Of a stretch of 64,000 nt of DNA, positions 43,117 through 51,617 are shown piece after piece. The DNA lies in contig NZ_FOCZ01000005.1 in the NCBI RefSeq assembly GCF_900110245.1, positions 496,001-560,000 of the forward strand, in the 5' to 3' direction. Position numbers and translations under genes: made by a program. Under the pieces are notes generated by a model. The model was not told the DNA's origin and ran no database searches. It saw only the letters and a program-made list of their open reading frames with translations. The number at the start of each line of letters is the position of its first letter. The first letter of the stretch is position 1. This stretch comes from Niastella yeongjuensis (GTDB taxonomy: Bacteria > Bacteroidota > Bacteroidia > Chitinophagales > Chitinophagaceae).

Positions 43117-44209
43117 TAACCAAAATAATATCATCGTAATAAATGGTAGTTTTCGGGGCCGCTTTGTCAGTTGTTTTAAAATTGAGCCTGCTGTAATCAC
43201 CTGAAATAAAATCGGCTGGTATTTTGAAATACATCCATTTCCCTTTTTCCAGGGTAACTGTTTTACTACCGAAACCAGTGGCGGCGCCAAAAGGGTCAGT
43301 ACCCTTCCAGGGGTTATCAGGCACAATAGTAATGTCTACATCGGCAGCTTCGGTTCTTGCCCAAAAGGTTATAAACGCCATTTTATAAACCATGTTGAAT
43401 GTGTTGTTGTTGGTGGTCCAGCTGCACCCCAGGAAAGTACTTAATCCGCCACCGGCATCGGTATAATCAGCCCGCAATACAGCCGTACCGGCTTTGGGGG
43501 CTACAGCAGTTGATATAGAAGGATTACAACTGAAACTCCACGATTGTATACTGCCAATGCCATAAGCGCCGTCTTTGCCCCAGTCATCATCAAACACAAT
43601 AAAATTATTCGGTATGTATACAAACTCCTGCCCTGTCACTGAGGTACCTGTGGGGTTGGTAATATCCAGCTTTGCCCTTACCACGTTGGTGGAGGGCATC
43701 TTGATCACCAGCTTTGTTTTGGATTGTGACAAAATGGTAGCCTCATCGGTAGTACCATGAAGCACCACTTTATTCGCTACTTCAAAGTTTCTGCCCGTTA
43801 ATTCAAGTACAGTGCCGCCCGTAAAATTATAATTCGAGGCTTCCGTTACCCGCGGAAGTGCCAGCACATTAAATTGTACCGACACCTGTTTCCCTTCGAT
43901 ATTGGTTAGAACAATGTTTTGATCTCCACCCGAGGCGGTATCTGGCACACGAAAAATAACCGCATTGGCCGTATTCAGGGTTGGATTGAACAGGCACGGC
44001 ACATTGTCTTTCTCAAAAACAATGGTTTGTATATTGGCCAGATCATCACCGGTTAAGGTAAGTACATCACCGGCCGCACCCAGTAAGGGTGACAGTTGGC
44101 TGGCTGTTGGATTGTCCATTCCCTTTTCTTTTTTGCAGGCGCTGAACACCAGCAAGCCGGCAAAAAAGATTATGGCGATATATGAGGTTGTGTTTTTAAA
44201 ATAGTTCAT
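43112..44209 (-). CDS. Surface glycan-binding-type lipoprotein with IPT/TIG domains
   Basis: 365 residues from the ATG at 44209 (MNYFKNTTSYIAIIFFAG), lipobox FSAC. The frame stays open 49 codons further, but that part overlaps susD. Two IPT/TIG beta-sandwich repeats are visible (about 30-110 and 115-195: LLGAAGDVLTLTGDDL, YNFTGGTVLELTGRNF). A C-terminal beta-rich domain of about 150 residues follows. Position directly after susD and the domain order match SusE/SusF-like or SGBP proteins that hold the polysaccharide at the cell surface. The ligand (mannan) is inferred from the operon. Confidence 0.85.
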   Translation of the reverse strand: MNYFKNTTSYIAIIFFAGLLVFSACKKEKGMDNPTASQLSPLLGAAGDVLTLTGDDLANIQTIVFEKDNVPCLFNPTLNTANAVIFRVPDTASGGDQNIVLTNIEGKQVSVQFNVLALPRVTEASNYNFTGGTVLELTGRNFEVANKVVLHGTTDEATILSQSKTKLVIKMPSTNVVRAKLDITNPTGTSVTGQEFVYIPNNFIVFDDDWGKDGAYGIGSIQSWSFSCNPSISTAVAPKAGTAVLRADYTDAGGGLSTFLGCSWTTNNNTFNMVYKMAFITFWARTEAADVDITIVPDNPWKGTDPFGAATGFGSKTVTLEKGKWMYFKIPADFISGDYSRLNFKTTDKAAPKTTIYYDDIILVK

Positions 44210-44228
44210 GGTAAAAGCTTGGAAGGGT

Positions 44229-45815
44229 TTAATAATAGGCAACAGGCGGTTCATTAAGCTTAGGGTCCGATACCGTTTCCGGTTGTGGTATCGGCAGAAA
44301 CAACTGGCTGGGCGAGTTAAAATTGGCCCGCGCATGATTGATCGTTCCATTATCACTCAACGTACCCCGTTCCTGCGCGGTGATAATGGCCTTCGCTTTT
44401 TCAAAACCCTGCCTTTGTATATCGAACCAGTAATCACCTTCAAAGGCAAACTCAACCCGACGTTCATGCAGAATAATATCTTTGGTAAGCGAAGTAAGTT
44501 TTACGCCATTGAAATTGTTCCCACGCGTATGCACTTTATTGAACGCATCCAGTGCCGATGCATCGGCAGTAGACGCACTGGTACCTAATACCGCCTCGGC
44601 ATAGATCAACAGTACATCCGCATAACGCAATATATACGTACAGATATCGCTTGACCCATTGTCACTCAGCTTTTCGCCATTGGTACCGGTGCCCACTATA
44701 TACTTCAAAGCATTTGATCGGGTACCGTTTTTGAAATGCGTGGCATCTTCATATACCTTACCGGTGGTATCGTATTCAAATCCATTGGGAAAATTAACAT
44801 TCGTCCAGTCGGCTCTTTTAAACCCGTGTTCCATGACAGACCACTTGCGGCGGTTGTCATCGGGATCATAAGCCGCCAGCATATCCAGGGTGGGATACAC
44901 CGAGGAATACCCTGTTTTCACAACCGGTTTCAATAAGGTAGAAGGCGATGAATATACCTGTATGGGATTGGCAAAACCATACCCGCCTTCAGCTATCCAT
45001 TGCAAAGCAAACAACGATTCAATATTATTATTGGCCTTGGAGCTGGTGAACATTTCTTCATAATTGGGATACAGGTCATAGTTACCCGAATTGATCACCT
45101 CCATGGCCGCCATTTTTGCGCTGTCATAATCCTTGCGGTACAGGTATAACTTGGCCATCATACCCGCTGCTGAATACTTACTCACCCTCCCCTTCTCTGT
45201 GGGGATAGCCGGTAAATTCTGTTCGGCATACCTGAAATCTTCCAGCGCAAACTGTAATACATCTTTCTGAAGGTAGCGGGGCACGGTATGTGGACCCGCC
45301 GCAGCAATAGTTACCGGATCAGTAATAATAGGCACATCGCCAAACGATCTGGTAATGGTAAAATAAGCCGCACCACGCATAAAACGGGCTTCTGCAATAC
45401 CCTGATCAAGGTAACCGGCCTCTGTGGCAGTTCCTTTCTTTTGCTGAAAGGTATTGATCAGCACGGTGGCTGTACCTGCCACTTTGTACAACGATCGCCA
45501 GCAACTGGTCACCAGTGGATCTGTGCTTAAAACGGTGAACAGGTTATAACTGCCGCTTCCATAGTTCGGGCCCGTTTCAGTAAGCATATTACCGGCCAGC
45601 GTTTCTCCAATGGCATGAAAGGCTTTATCCTGATAATCGTACCAAACAGAATTGTATAAATAACCGGTGGCCTTTTGCACCTGCGCGGCAGTATTGTAAT
45701 AGGTATCGAGCGTGGGATTGTTCTCCGAAGGATGATCGAGAAAGTCCTTTTTACAGGAAGCCAACGCCGTCACTCCAATGAAATAACAGACTATATGTTT
45801 ATTGATCGTTTTCAT
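44229..45815 (-). CDS. SusD/RagB family outer-membrane lipoprotein
   Basis: 528 residues from MKTINKHIVCYFIGV with lipobox ASC. It has the SusD features: KDFLDHPSENNP after the lipid anchor, TPR-like helices (about 60-200), and ALDAFNKVHTRGNNFNGV and ILHERRVEFAFEGDYWFDIQR near the C-terminus. It forms the lid of the SusC channel and binds the glycan. It lies 13 nt after susC and 20 nt before the SGBP gene. Confidence 0.95.
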   Translation of the reverse strand: MKTINKHIVCYFIGVTALASCKKDFLDHPSENNPTLDTYYNTAAQVQKATGYLYNSVWYDYQDKAFHAIGETLAGNMLTETGPNYGSGSYNLFTVLSTDPLVTSCWRSLYKVAGTATVLINTFQQKKGTATEAGYLDQGIAEARFMRGAAYFTITRSFGDVPIITDPVTIAAAGPHTVPRYLQKDVLQFALEDFRYAEQNLPAIPTEKGRVSKYSAAGMMAKLYLYRKDYDSAKMAAMEVINSGNYDLYPNYEEMFTSSKANNNIESLFALQWIAEGGYGFANPIQVYSSPSTLLKPVVKTGYSSVYPTLDMLAAYDPDDNRRKWSVMEHGFKRADWTNVNFPNGFEYDTTGKVYEDATHFKNGTRSNALKYIVGTGTNGEKLSDNGSSDICTYILRYADVLLIYAEAVLGTSASTADASALDAFNKVHTRGNNFNGVKLTSLTKDIILHERRVEFAFEGDYWFDIQRQGFEKAKAIITAQERGTLSDNGTINHARANFNSPSQLFLPIPQPETVSDPKLNEPPVAYY

Positions 45816-45828
45816 GTTGAAGCATTGT

Positions 45829-48800
45829 TTAAAATTCAATATTAGCACCAATGGTTATGGTCCTTGGATTGGGATAATGCCCGTTGTCTACATTCTGCGA
45901 AAGCACATTCTTATCAAACGAACCAATTTCGGGATCATATCCAGTGTATTTCGTGAATGTATACACGTTCTGGGCCGAGAGATACAACCGGGCATTCGCC
46001 ATTTTGGCCTTGCTTATCCAGCGGGCCGGGAAATTATAACCCAGCGAAATATTCTGCACCCGCAGATAGCTGCCATTCTCTATATACCGGTCAGAGTTGC
46101 GGGTATTGTTATTGTTCCATTGATTATAGCGGGGTATAGAAGCCTGAGGATTGGCCGTGGTATACCTGCTTATTACATCAGTGCTTTGGTTCAGGTAAAT
46201 GCTGGTCATACCTTCTGTATACTTGCGGGTCCAGTTGAAGATCCTGGTTCCCTGCACGCCTTGTAAAAAGAAAGAAAAGTCGAAGCCTTTAAAGGTAAAC
46301 GAGTTGGTAATGCCGTACGTAAAGGAAGGATTGGGATCGCCAATAAAGGTCACATCTTCGCTGCCTATTTTGTTATCTGGTTTGCCATCGGGACCACTGA
46401 TGTCTTTATAACGGATATCGCCCAGGTAAACACCCTGCGGACCAACAGCAAGCCCCCAGTCGGTACCATTATTCAATTCATTCATATCGCGAAACAGGCC
46501 ATCGGTAACATACCCATAAAAACTACCCACTGCCCGGCCGGCCTGGGTAATATTCACCACCGAACCATCCTGGGTAAAATCCTGTTCAGCGCCCTTCAAC
46601 AACGCAGTGGGCGAATTCAACCGCACCAGCAGGTTTTTATACCGGCTGAAAACGATGCTTGTTTTCCAGCTAAAATCATTGCGCTGAATATTGTAAGTGG
46701 TAAGACTGATATCCACGCCGGTATTGGTCATTTCACCGGCATTGGTAACAGCCGGTTCAATTTCTTTGTAATCGTTCTTGGGTGGATTGGGGTCCAACCC
46801 TAAAAACATCGGCGGTACAATAGACAGGATCATATTGGTGGTGATTTTTTTATACACGTCTACACTTAACTCAACGCGTTTTTTCAGGAAAGAAAGATCA
46901 ACCCCACCATTATACGTAGTTACCGACTCCCAGCTCAGGTCGGGATTGCCTACGTTGGCCGGAACGCCGCCAGGCCCAAAAGGCGCCACCGTAAACAACC
47001 TGATGTTGGTGGAATAGGCATTTTGTATGGGTGAGTTTTGATTGCCCACAGAACCGGCGCCCACCCGTAGCTTCAGGTAATCGATGAACTTCCAGTCCCG
47101 TGCAAACTTTTCATTGGTAACCGTCCAGCCCGCAGAACCGGCGGAGAAATAACCAATGCGGTTATTGGGTCCGAAGCTGGAGGCACCATCCCGTCTTATT
47201 GATCCGCTGATTGAATACCGGTTATCGTAGGTATAGGTAGCCCGCGCAAAATACGATTCCATGCTCCAGTCGCCCTTTTTACCACTTGTTTGCGCAGGCA
47301 CCACGGTACCTGCACTGGTCGATTGCAGGTTTTGCTCCAGGTTGGTAACGGTGATCCACTTATTATCCCAATGCGAGGCCTGCGCTTCATGCCCCACTAC
47401 TGCATTAACGGCATGTTTACCAAACGACTGGTTATAGGTCAGGTAATTCCTGAGCCCCCAATAAAAGTTCGTGTTTCTGTCTTCCCGCAATTTGCTGGGG
47501 GCCATCACTGCCTGGCCAGTCGCTTCATTGAGGTAATACGGTTGAAAGGCCGAGTTTTCATTCAGCTGATAATCAAAGTTCACCTCATTGCGCAGGCTGA
47601 GGTATTTGGAAAACTGGAGATCTGCATATATGTTCCCATATCCTTTCGACTGAACCGCCCGCACATCGCGTAACAGTGCCGTAGCAATAGGGTTACCATT
47701 CGCGTTGCCCAGGGAAGTACCGCCAAAGTTAGCGGAGGTAATATATTTCCCGTCGGAGCCTTTAACCGGTGTGGCCGGACTATTATACAAAACGATGGCC
47801 GTAGGTGTTTCCACCCCATCGGTTAAGGTTATCCGCTGGTTACTTCTCGACAGATTGGCACTAATGCCTGCTTTTAACCAGCTCTTTACCTGTTGATCTA
47901 TACTGAAACGGGAAGCATACCGGTTGAATTTTGAACCAATGATGGTACCCGTTTGATTGAAATAGTTCAGGGAAAAATAATAAGTTGTTTTAGCCTGTCC
48001 GCCAGAGAAAGCCAGCTGGTGATTATCGATCTGCCCGGTTTGAAACAGTTCTTTTTGCCAGTTGGTACCATTGCCCAATAAGGAAGGATCTTTCAACTCG
48101 CCAATGGTATCAACCGAATTGCCGGCTGCCCGTATTTCAGGCACCAGTGAATTATAATATTCGGCATATTGCCGCAGGTTCATAACCGGTAATAATTTAG
48201 GTACCGATTGCCAGCCATGGTATACATCGTAGGTGAGCCTGCCTTCACCGCTTTTTCCGCGTTTGGTAGTGATGAGCACTACTCCATTCGCAGCCAGCGA
48301 ACCATAAATAGCCTGGGCCGATGCATCTTTAAGGATATCGATGCTGGCAATATCGGCCGGGTTCAGGGTTGCCATAACGCTTTGGTCTACCTGACCGGCC
48401 TTGCCACCCAACTGGTCATGCGCAATGCTTTTGGTATTGCTAAGAATGGGAACTCCATCAATAACATACAGCGGTTCGTTGCCATTTACACTGGTGATAC
48501 CACGAACACGGATGGATACACCGCCACCGGGCTGTCCGGAGTTATTGGTAATGCTCACTCCTGCTACCTTCCCCTGCAGTGCCTGGTCAATACCGGCTAC
48601 GGGCAGGTCTTTCAGGTCTTTTGCTTTTATGGAGGAAACGGCGGTTGATACATCGCTGCGCCGCGCTGTACCATACCCGATAACCACCACTTCATTGAGT
48701 TTGCTTTCGGTTACATTCAGGGTAACCAGCACCGATTGTTTTCCTTCAATGGAAACATCCATCGGTTTCATGCCTACATATGAAATTTCGAGTACGGAGG

Positions 48801-49014
48801 TATTTTGTGGAATGGCCAGCCTGAACTGACCGTTTGCATCTGAAGTGGCGTAACGCTGACCGCCTTTTGCTTTTATGGTAGCTTTTTCAAGCGGAACGCC
48901 GTTTTGGTCGGAAATGATGCCGGAGATTGTTTTGGTTTGAGCAAACGCAGGCGCCGTTTGCGCGAGCACCCATAGCAAACCTATGAGTACCCGACAAAGT
49001 ACTTTTTTTCTCAT
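45829..49014 (-). CDS. SusC/RagA TonB-dependent outer-membrane transporter
   Basis: 1061 residues from MRKKVLCRVLIGLLWV with a signal peptide ending FAQ. After the signal comes a carboxypeptidase-regulatory-like beta-sandwich (TISGIISDQNGVPLEKATI), then the plug domain (EVVVIGYGTARRSDVS; PLYVIDGVPIL; SIDILKDASAQAIYGS), then the 22-strand barrel. It imports oligosaccharides with SusD and TonB energy. It is the first gene of the putative mannan operon, divergent from the AraC regulator. An ORF start at a TTG (49026) was rejected. Confidence 0.96.
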   Translation of the reverse strand: MRKKVLCRVLIGLLWVLAQTAPAFAQTKTISGIISDQNGVPLEKATIKAKGGQRYATSDANGQFRLAIPQNTSVLEISYVGMKPMDVSIEGKQSVLVTLNVTESKLNEVVVIGYGTARRSDVSTAVSSIKAKDLKDLPVAGIDQALQGKVAGVSITNNSGQPGGGVSIRVRGITSVNGNEPLYVIDGVPILSNTKSIAHDQLGGKAGQVDQSVMATLNPADIASIDILKDASAQAIYGSLAANGVVLITTKRGKSGEGRLTYDVYHGWQSVPKLLPVMNLRQYAEYYNSLVPEIRAAGNSVDTIGELKDPSLLGNGTNWQKELFQTGQIDNHQLAFSGGQAKTTYYFSLNYFNQTGTIIGSKFNRYASRFSIDQQVKSWLKAGISANLSRSNQRITLTDGVETPTAIVLYNSPATPVKGSDGKYITSANFGGTSLGNANGNPIATALLRDVRAVQSKGYGNIYADLQFSKYLSLRNEVNFDYQLNENSAFQPYYLNEATGQAVMAPSKLREDRNTNFYWGLRNYLTYNQSFGKHAVNAVVGHEAQASHWDNKWITVTNLEQNLQSTSAGTVVPAQTSGKKGDWSMESYFARATYTYDNRYSISGSIRRDGASSFGPNNRIGYFSAGSAGWTVTNEKFARDWKFIDYLKLRVGAGSVGNQNSPIQNAYSTNIRLFTVAPFGPGGVPANVGNPDLSWESVTTYNGGVDLSFLKKRVELSVDVYKKITTNMILSIVPPMFLGLDPNPPKNDYKEIEPAVTNAGEMTNTGVDISLTTYNIQRNDFSWKTSIVFSRYKNLLVRLNSPTALLKGAEQDFTQDGSVVNITQAGRAVGSFYGYVTDGLFRDMNELNNGTDWGLAVGPQGVYLGDIRYKDISGPDGKPDNKIGSEDVTFIGDPNPSFTYGITNSFTFKGFDFSFFLQGVQGTRIFNWTRKYTEGMTSIYLNQSTDVISRYTTANPQASIPRYNQWNNNNTRNSDRYIENGSYLRVQNISLGYNFPARWISKAKMANARLYLSAQNVYTFTKYTGYDPEIGSFDKNVLSQNVDNGHYPNPRTITIGANIEF

Positions 49015-49033
49015 ACAGCAATACAATTTGAAT

Positions 49034-49041
49034 CAAATGTA
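49034..49041 (-). promoter_or_regulatory. Candidate -7 element for the susC operon
   Basis: TACATTTG on the minus strand matches TAnnTTTG, 19 nt before the ATG. No clear -33 element, consistent with an activator-dependent promoter. Confidence 0.45.
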
Positions 49042-49210
49042 TGCCTGATTTATGCTTACTAAATAATACTATATTGACCTATCATTATATTTTTCCCGGT
49101 AATATATAGGCCTATTTCTAATATAAATCAGCTAAATCGTTGAAATAAACGCACTTTACAAAAAGCACTTCTATAGTACATTTATGATATTAATTATGCA
49201 ACTTATTGTA

Positions 49211-49218
49211 TAAATTTG
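49211..49218 (+). promoter_or_regulatory. Candidate -7 element for the AraC gene
   Basis: TAAATTTG matches TAnnTTTG and lies 28 nt before the ATG at 49247. The -33 position is weak. Confidence 0.4.
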
Positions 49219-49246
49219 ATCAGCTAAACGATACAATTGCCAGCAA

Positions 49247-50125
49247 ATGAAAAATACATTAATGCGGGAAATAACCCCTCTTACGCAAAGCGACTGCTTT
49301 ACCCTGTTTTCCCGGGTTAAATCGGAGTTCGATTTTCCCCTTCACTACCACGAAGAATTTGAGTTGAATTTTATTCAGAACGCTAAAAATGCCAGGCGGG
49401 TCATTGGCGATCACATTGAAGATATCGACGAACTGGAGCTGGTGCTGGTAGGCAGCAATCTGCAGCATGCCTGGTTCACCCATCATTGTAAAAGCAATGA
49501 GATAAAAGAGATCACTGTACAGTTTCACAAAGACCTGTTCGATGAAAAATTGTTGCGCCGCAATCAGCTGAGCTTTATCCGTACCATGCTGGAAAAATCA
49601 TTGCGCGGCATCCTGTTCTCAAAAGAAACTACCCAACAGCTGGCGCCTCGCATTATGGAATTAAATCAGAAACAAGGCTTTGATTCTGTGCTTGAATTAA
49701 TGTCAATTCTACATGACCTGTCCATTTCGCGAAATATGCGTATTCTATCCGACGCCTCATTCAATAATACCGAACAATACACTTATAACAGCCGGCGTAT
49801 TGAGAAAACGCTGGAATACATGAACCATAACTTCGACAAACCCATTACCCTGAACGAAGTAGCGCGGCTGGCCAACATGTCTGATGCCGCTTTCAGCCGC
49901 TTTTTTAAGCAACGTACCGGCAATACTTTTATAGACAGCCTTACCGAAATCAGGCTGGGCCACGCTTCCCGGATGCTGATAGATACCACCCAGTCGATAG
50001 CCGAAGTGGCGTATCACTGCGGCTTTAATAATATCTCCAACTTCAACCGCATATTTAAAAAGAAAAAGAGCTGTACCCCCAAAGACTTCCGGGAAAGCTT
50101 TTCCGGTACCCGCATCTTTATATGA
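49247..50125 (+). CDS. AraC-family transcriptional regulator
   Basis: 292 residues. The N-terminal cupin-like sensory domain includes FPLHYHEEFELNFI. The C-terminal AraC domain has two HTH motifs: PITLNEVARLANMSDAAFSRFFKQ and SIAEVAYHCGFNNISNFNRIFKKKKSCTPKDFR. It is divergent from the susC-led operon, 230 nt apart, and is the likely local activator, possibly responding to mannose, mannobiose or mannan fragments. The effector is not known from sequence. Confidence 0.93.
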   Translation: MKNTLMREITPLTQSDCFTLFSRVKSEFDFPLHYHEEFELNFIQNAKNARRVIGDHIEDIDELELVLVGSNLQHAWFTHHCKSNEIKEITVQFHKDLFDEKLLRRNQLSFIRTMLEKSLRGILFSKETTQQLAPRIMELNQKQGFDSVLELMSILHDLSISRNMRILSDASFNNTEQYTYNSRRIEKTLEYMNHNFDKPITLNEVARLANMSDAAFSRFFKQRTGNTFIDSLTEIRLGHASRMLIDTTQSIAEVAYHCGFNNISNFNRIFKKKKSCTPKDFRESFSGTRIFI

Positions 50126-50377
50126 ACGGTAAGCCTATTCCTGATCATCGTTAGTATATTGAAAAGCCCGTGAAAGCAGGCATCCGGCGCTTGCAAAAAA
50201 ATTGCAACAGCCAGCTGGCCCAACCGGGACGAGTGGCGCTATTAAAAAAAATAACTATCTTCATCACCCAGTTATATTATTGTTCAGTTTTTCTTATTAC
50301 TTTAACCCAAAATTCTATCCGTTTCCACTATTTTAATTTCAGATTTTAATAGTATAAATGGACCGATTCACTTTCAT

Positions 50378-51082
50378 ATGAAACATTATTCCAAGCAAAA
50401 ACGCATGCTTGTTGCGATTGACTCTATCATTTTTGGTTTTGACGGACATGAACTAAAACTACTGTGTATTCAGAGAGGATTTGAACCCGAAAAAGGCAAA
50501 TGGAGCTTAATGGGTGGTTTCGTTCAGCCTGATGAAGATTTTGAAGCTGCGGGCGCTCGCATCCTGAAACAATTGACTGGCCTCAAGAATGTATATATTG
50601 AACAATTATACGCCTTCGGTGAACCTAACCGTGATCCGGAAGACCGCACCGTCTCCATCGCTTATTTTGCCCTGATCGATATTGGCAAATACGAAAAACA
50701 GATCAGCGACGACTTCCACGCTGAATGGTTCTCCCTGAAAAAAATACCCAGATTGATCTTCGACCACAGCCGCATGGTAAAAATGGCGCAGGAAAAGCTT
50801 CGCTATAAAGCAGCCTTTCACCCCATTTTATTTGAGCTGATGCCCGATAAATTTACGTTGCCCCAACTATACAACCTGTACACCGGTGTGTATGACACCG
50901 TACTGGACAAACGTAATTTCACCCGTAAGATCCTCTCTACTAAACTGCTTGTTAAACAAAAAGAAAAGGAAAAAGAGGGTTCTAAAAAAGGCGCCTTTTA
51001 CTATAAACTGGATAAACGCCGCTACGACTCCCAATTCCATTCATTCTTAAATTTCATTCCCAACCCAGGTAATCTGAAATAA
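50378..51082 (+). CDS. Nudix-fold regulator (NrtR/AraR-like) with inactive Nudix box
   Basis: 234 residues. The Nudix domain (about 10-140) has GGFVQPDEDFEAAGARILKQ in place of the catalytic box: the catalytic Glu residues after Arg61 are replaced (Ile62, Gln65, Leu66), so hydrolysis is unlikely. The C-terminal part (about 145-234) reads as a winged helix (LPQLYNLYTGVYDTVLDKRN), as in NrtR and Bacteroides AraR-type transcription factors. A sugar or NAD-related metabolite may be its ligand. It lies 250 nt after the AraC gene on the same strand, near the mannan and glucuronide loci. Confidence 0.8.
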   Translation: MKHYSKQKRMLVAIDSIIFGFDGHELKLLCIQRGFEPEKGKWSLMGGFVQPDEDFEAAGARILKQLTGLKNVYIEQLYAFGEPNRDPEDRTVSIAYFALIDIGKYEKQISDDFHAEWFSLKKIPRLIFDHSRMVKMAQEKLRYKAAFHPILFELMPDKFTLPQLYNLYTGVYDTVLDKRNFTRKILSTKLLVKQKEKEKEGSKKGAFYYKLDKRRYDSQFHSFLNFIPNPGNLK

Positions 51083-51529
51083 CCCTTCAGCAAATAAAAA
51101 AAGGCAGTTCCCCGGAGGAGGAACTACCCTACTAAAACAGGACATAACTGGAGAGTTGCTATACCAACTGCGACAACATCTGGTATGCCTTTCTGGTATA
51201 TAACGTGGCTTGCTTTCTCAAAAGGCAATGGGCAATAGGCAATGGGCCCTCCTTCGCCAGGGCTTCGACGGGTGAAGCAGTAGGTCATGTCAAACCATTA
51301 CACCCTACCTGAGTGGTCTATAAATATGTCGGTTACTATAGGTGCTTAAATACGCGCGAGAAAAGGCGTATGGATATATCTGGGATAAAAGATACGATCA
51401 ACAAAGATCATAATACAAAGCTCAGGAGCTATACAATCGGTTACACATCCTATATGTGAAAGAACCATGCCAAACTAAAGCCAGTCAATGTTTAGGCAAT
51501 GGCTGTAATAAGATATTTATTTTTTAAAT
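51083..51529. other. About 450 nt without a supportable gene
   Basis: It contains a G-rich heptad array (GGCAATG, GGCAATA, GGCAATG at 51224-51244), followed at once by the GC-rich words of the second dispersed element (to 51272). The sequence 51092-51127 could form a hairpin (AGTTCC / GGAACT) but lacks a T-run. The rest shows nothing I can interpret. Confidence 0.55.
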
Positions 51530-51565
51530 AAGAGAACTGAGTGTATAAACTCAGTTCTCTTTTCT
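51530..51565. terminator. Perfect 12-bp hairpin between the Nudix and GH2 genes
   Basis: AAGAGAACTGAG and CTCAGTTCTCTT around an 8-nt loop, followed by TTTC. It lies between the convergent Nudix and GH2 genes. Confidence 0.75.
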
Positions 51566-51596
51566 ATGTACGTTGTTCTAATTTGCCGCGTTTCGG

Positions 51597-51617
51597 CCTA
51601 TTGCCCATTGCCTATTG
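51597..51617. repeat. Heptad array at the GH2 stop
   Basis: Three units CCTATTG, CCCATTG and CCTATTG include the stop codon and the last residues of the GH2 gene. They are complementary to the array at 51224-51244, so the pair could form a long-range stem of about 21 bp. Confidence 0.8.

Noticed and set aside
44210-44356. Extended N-terminus of the TIG-domain lipoprotein
   Set aside because: It overlaps the end of susD and lacks a signal; the ATG at 44209 gives a proper lipoprotein signal.
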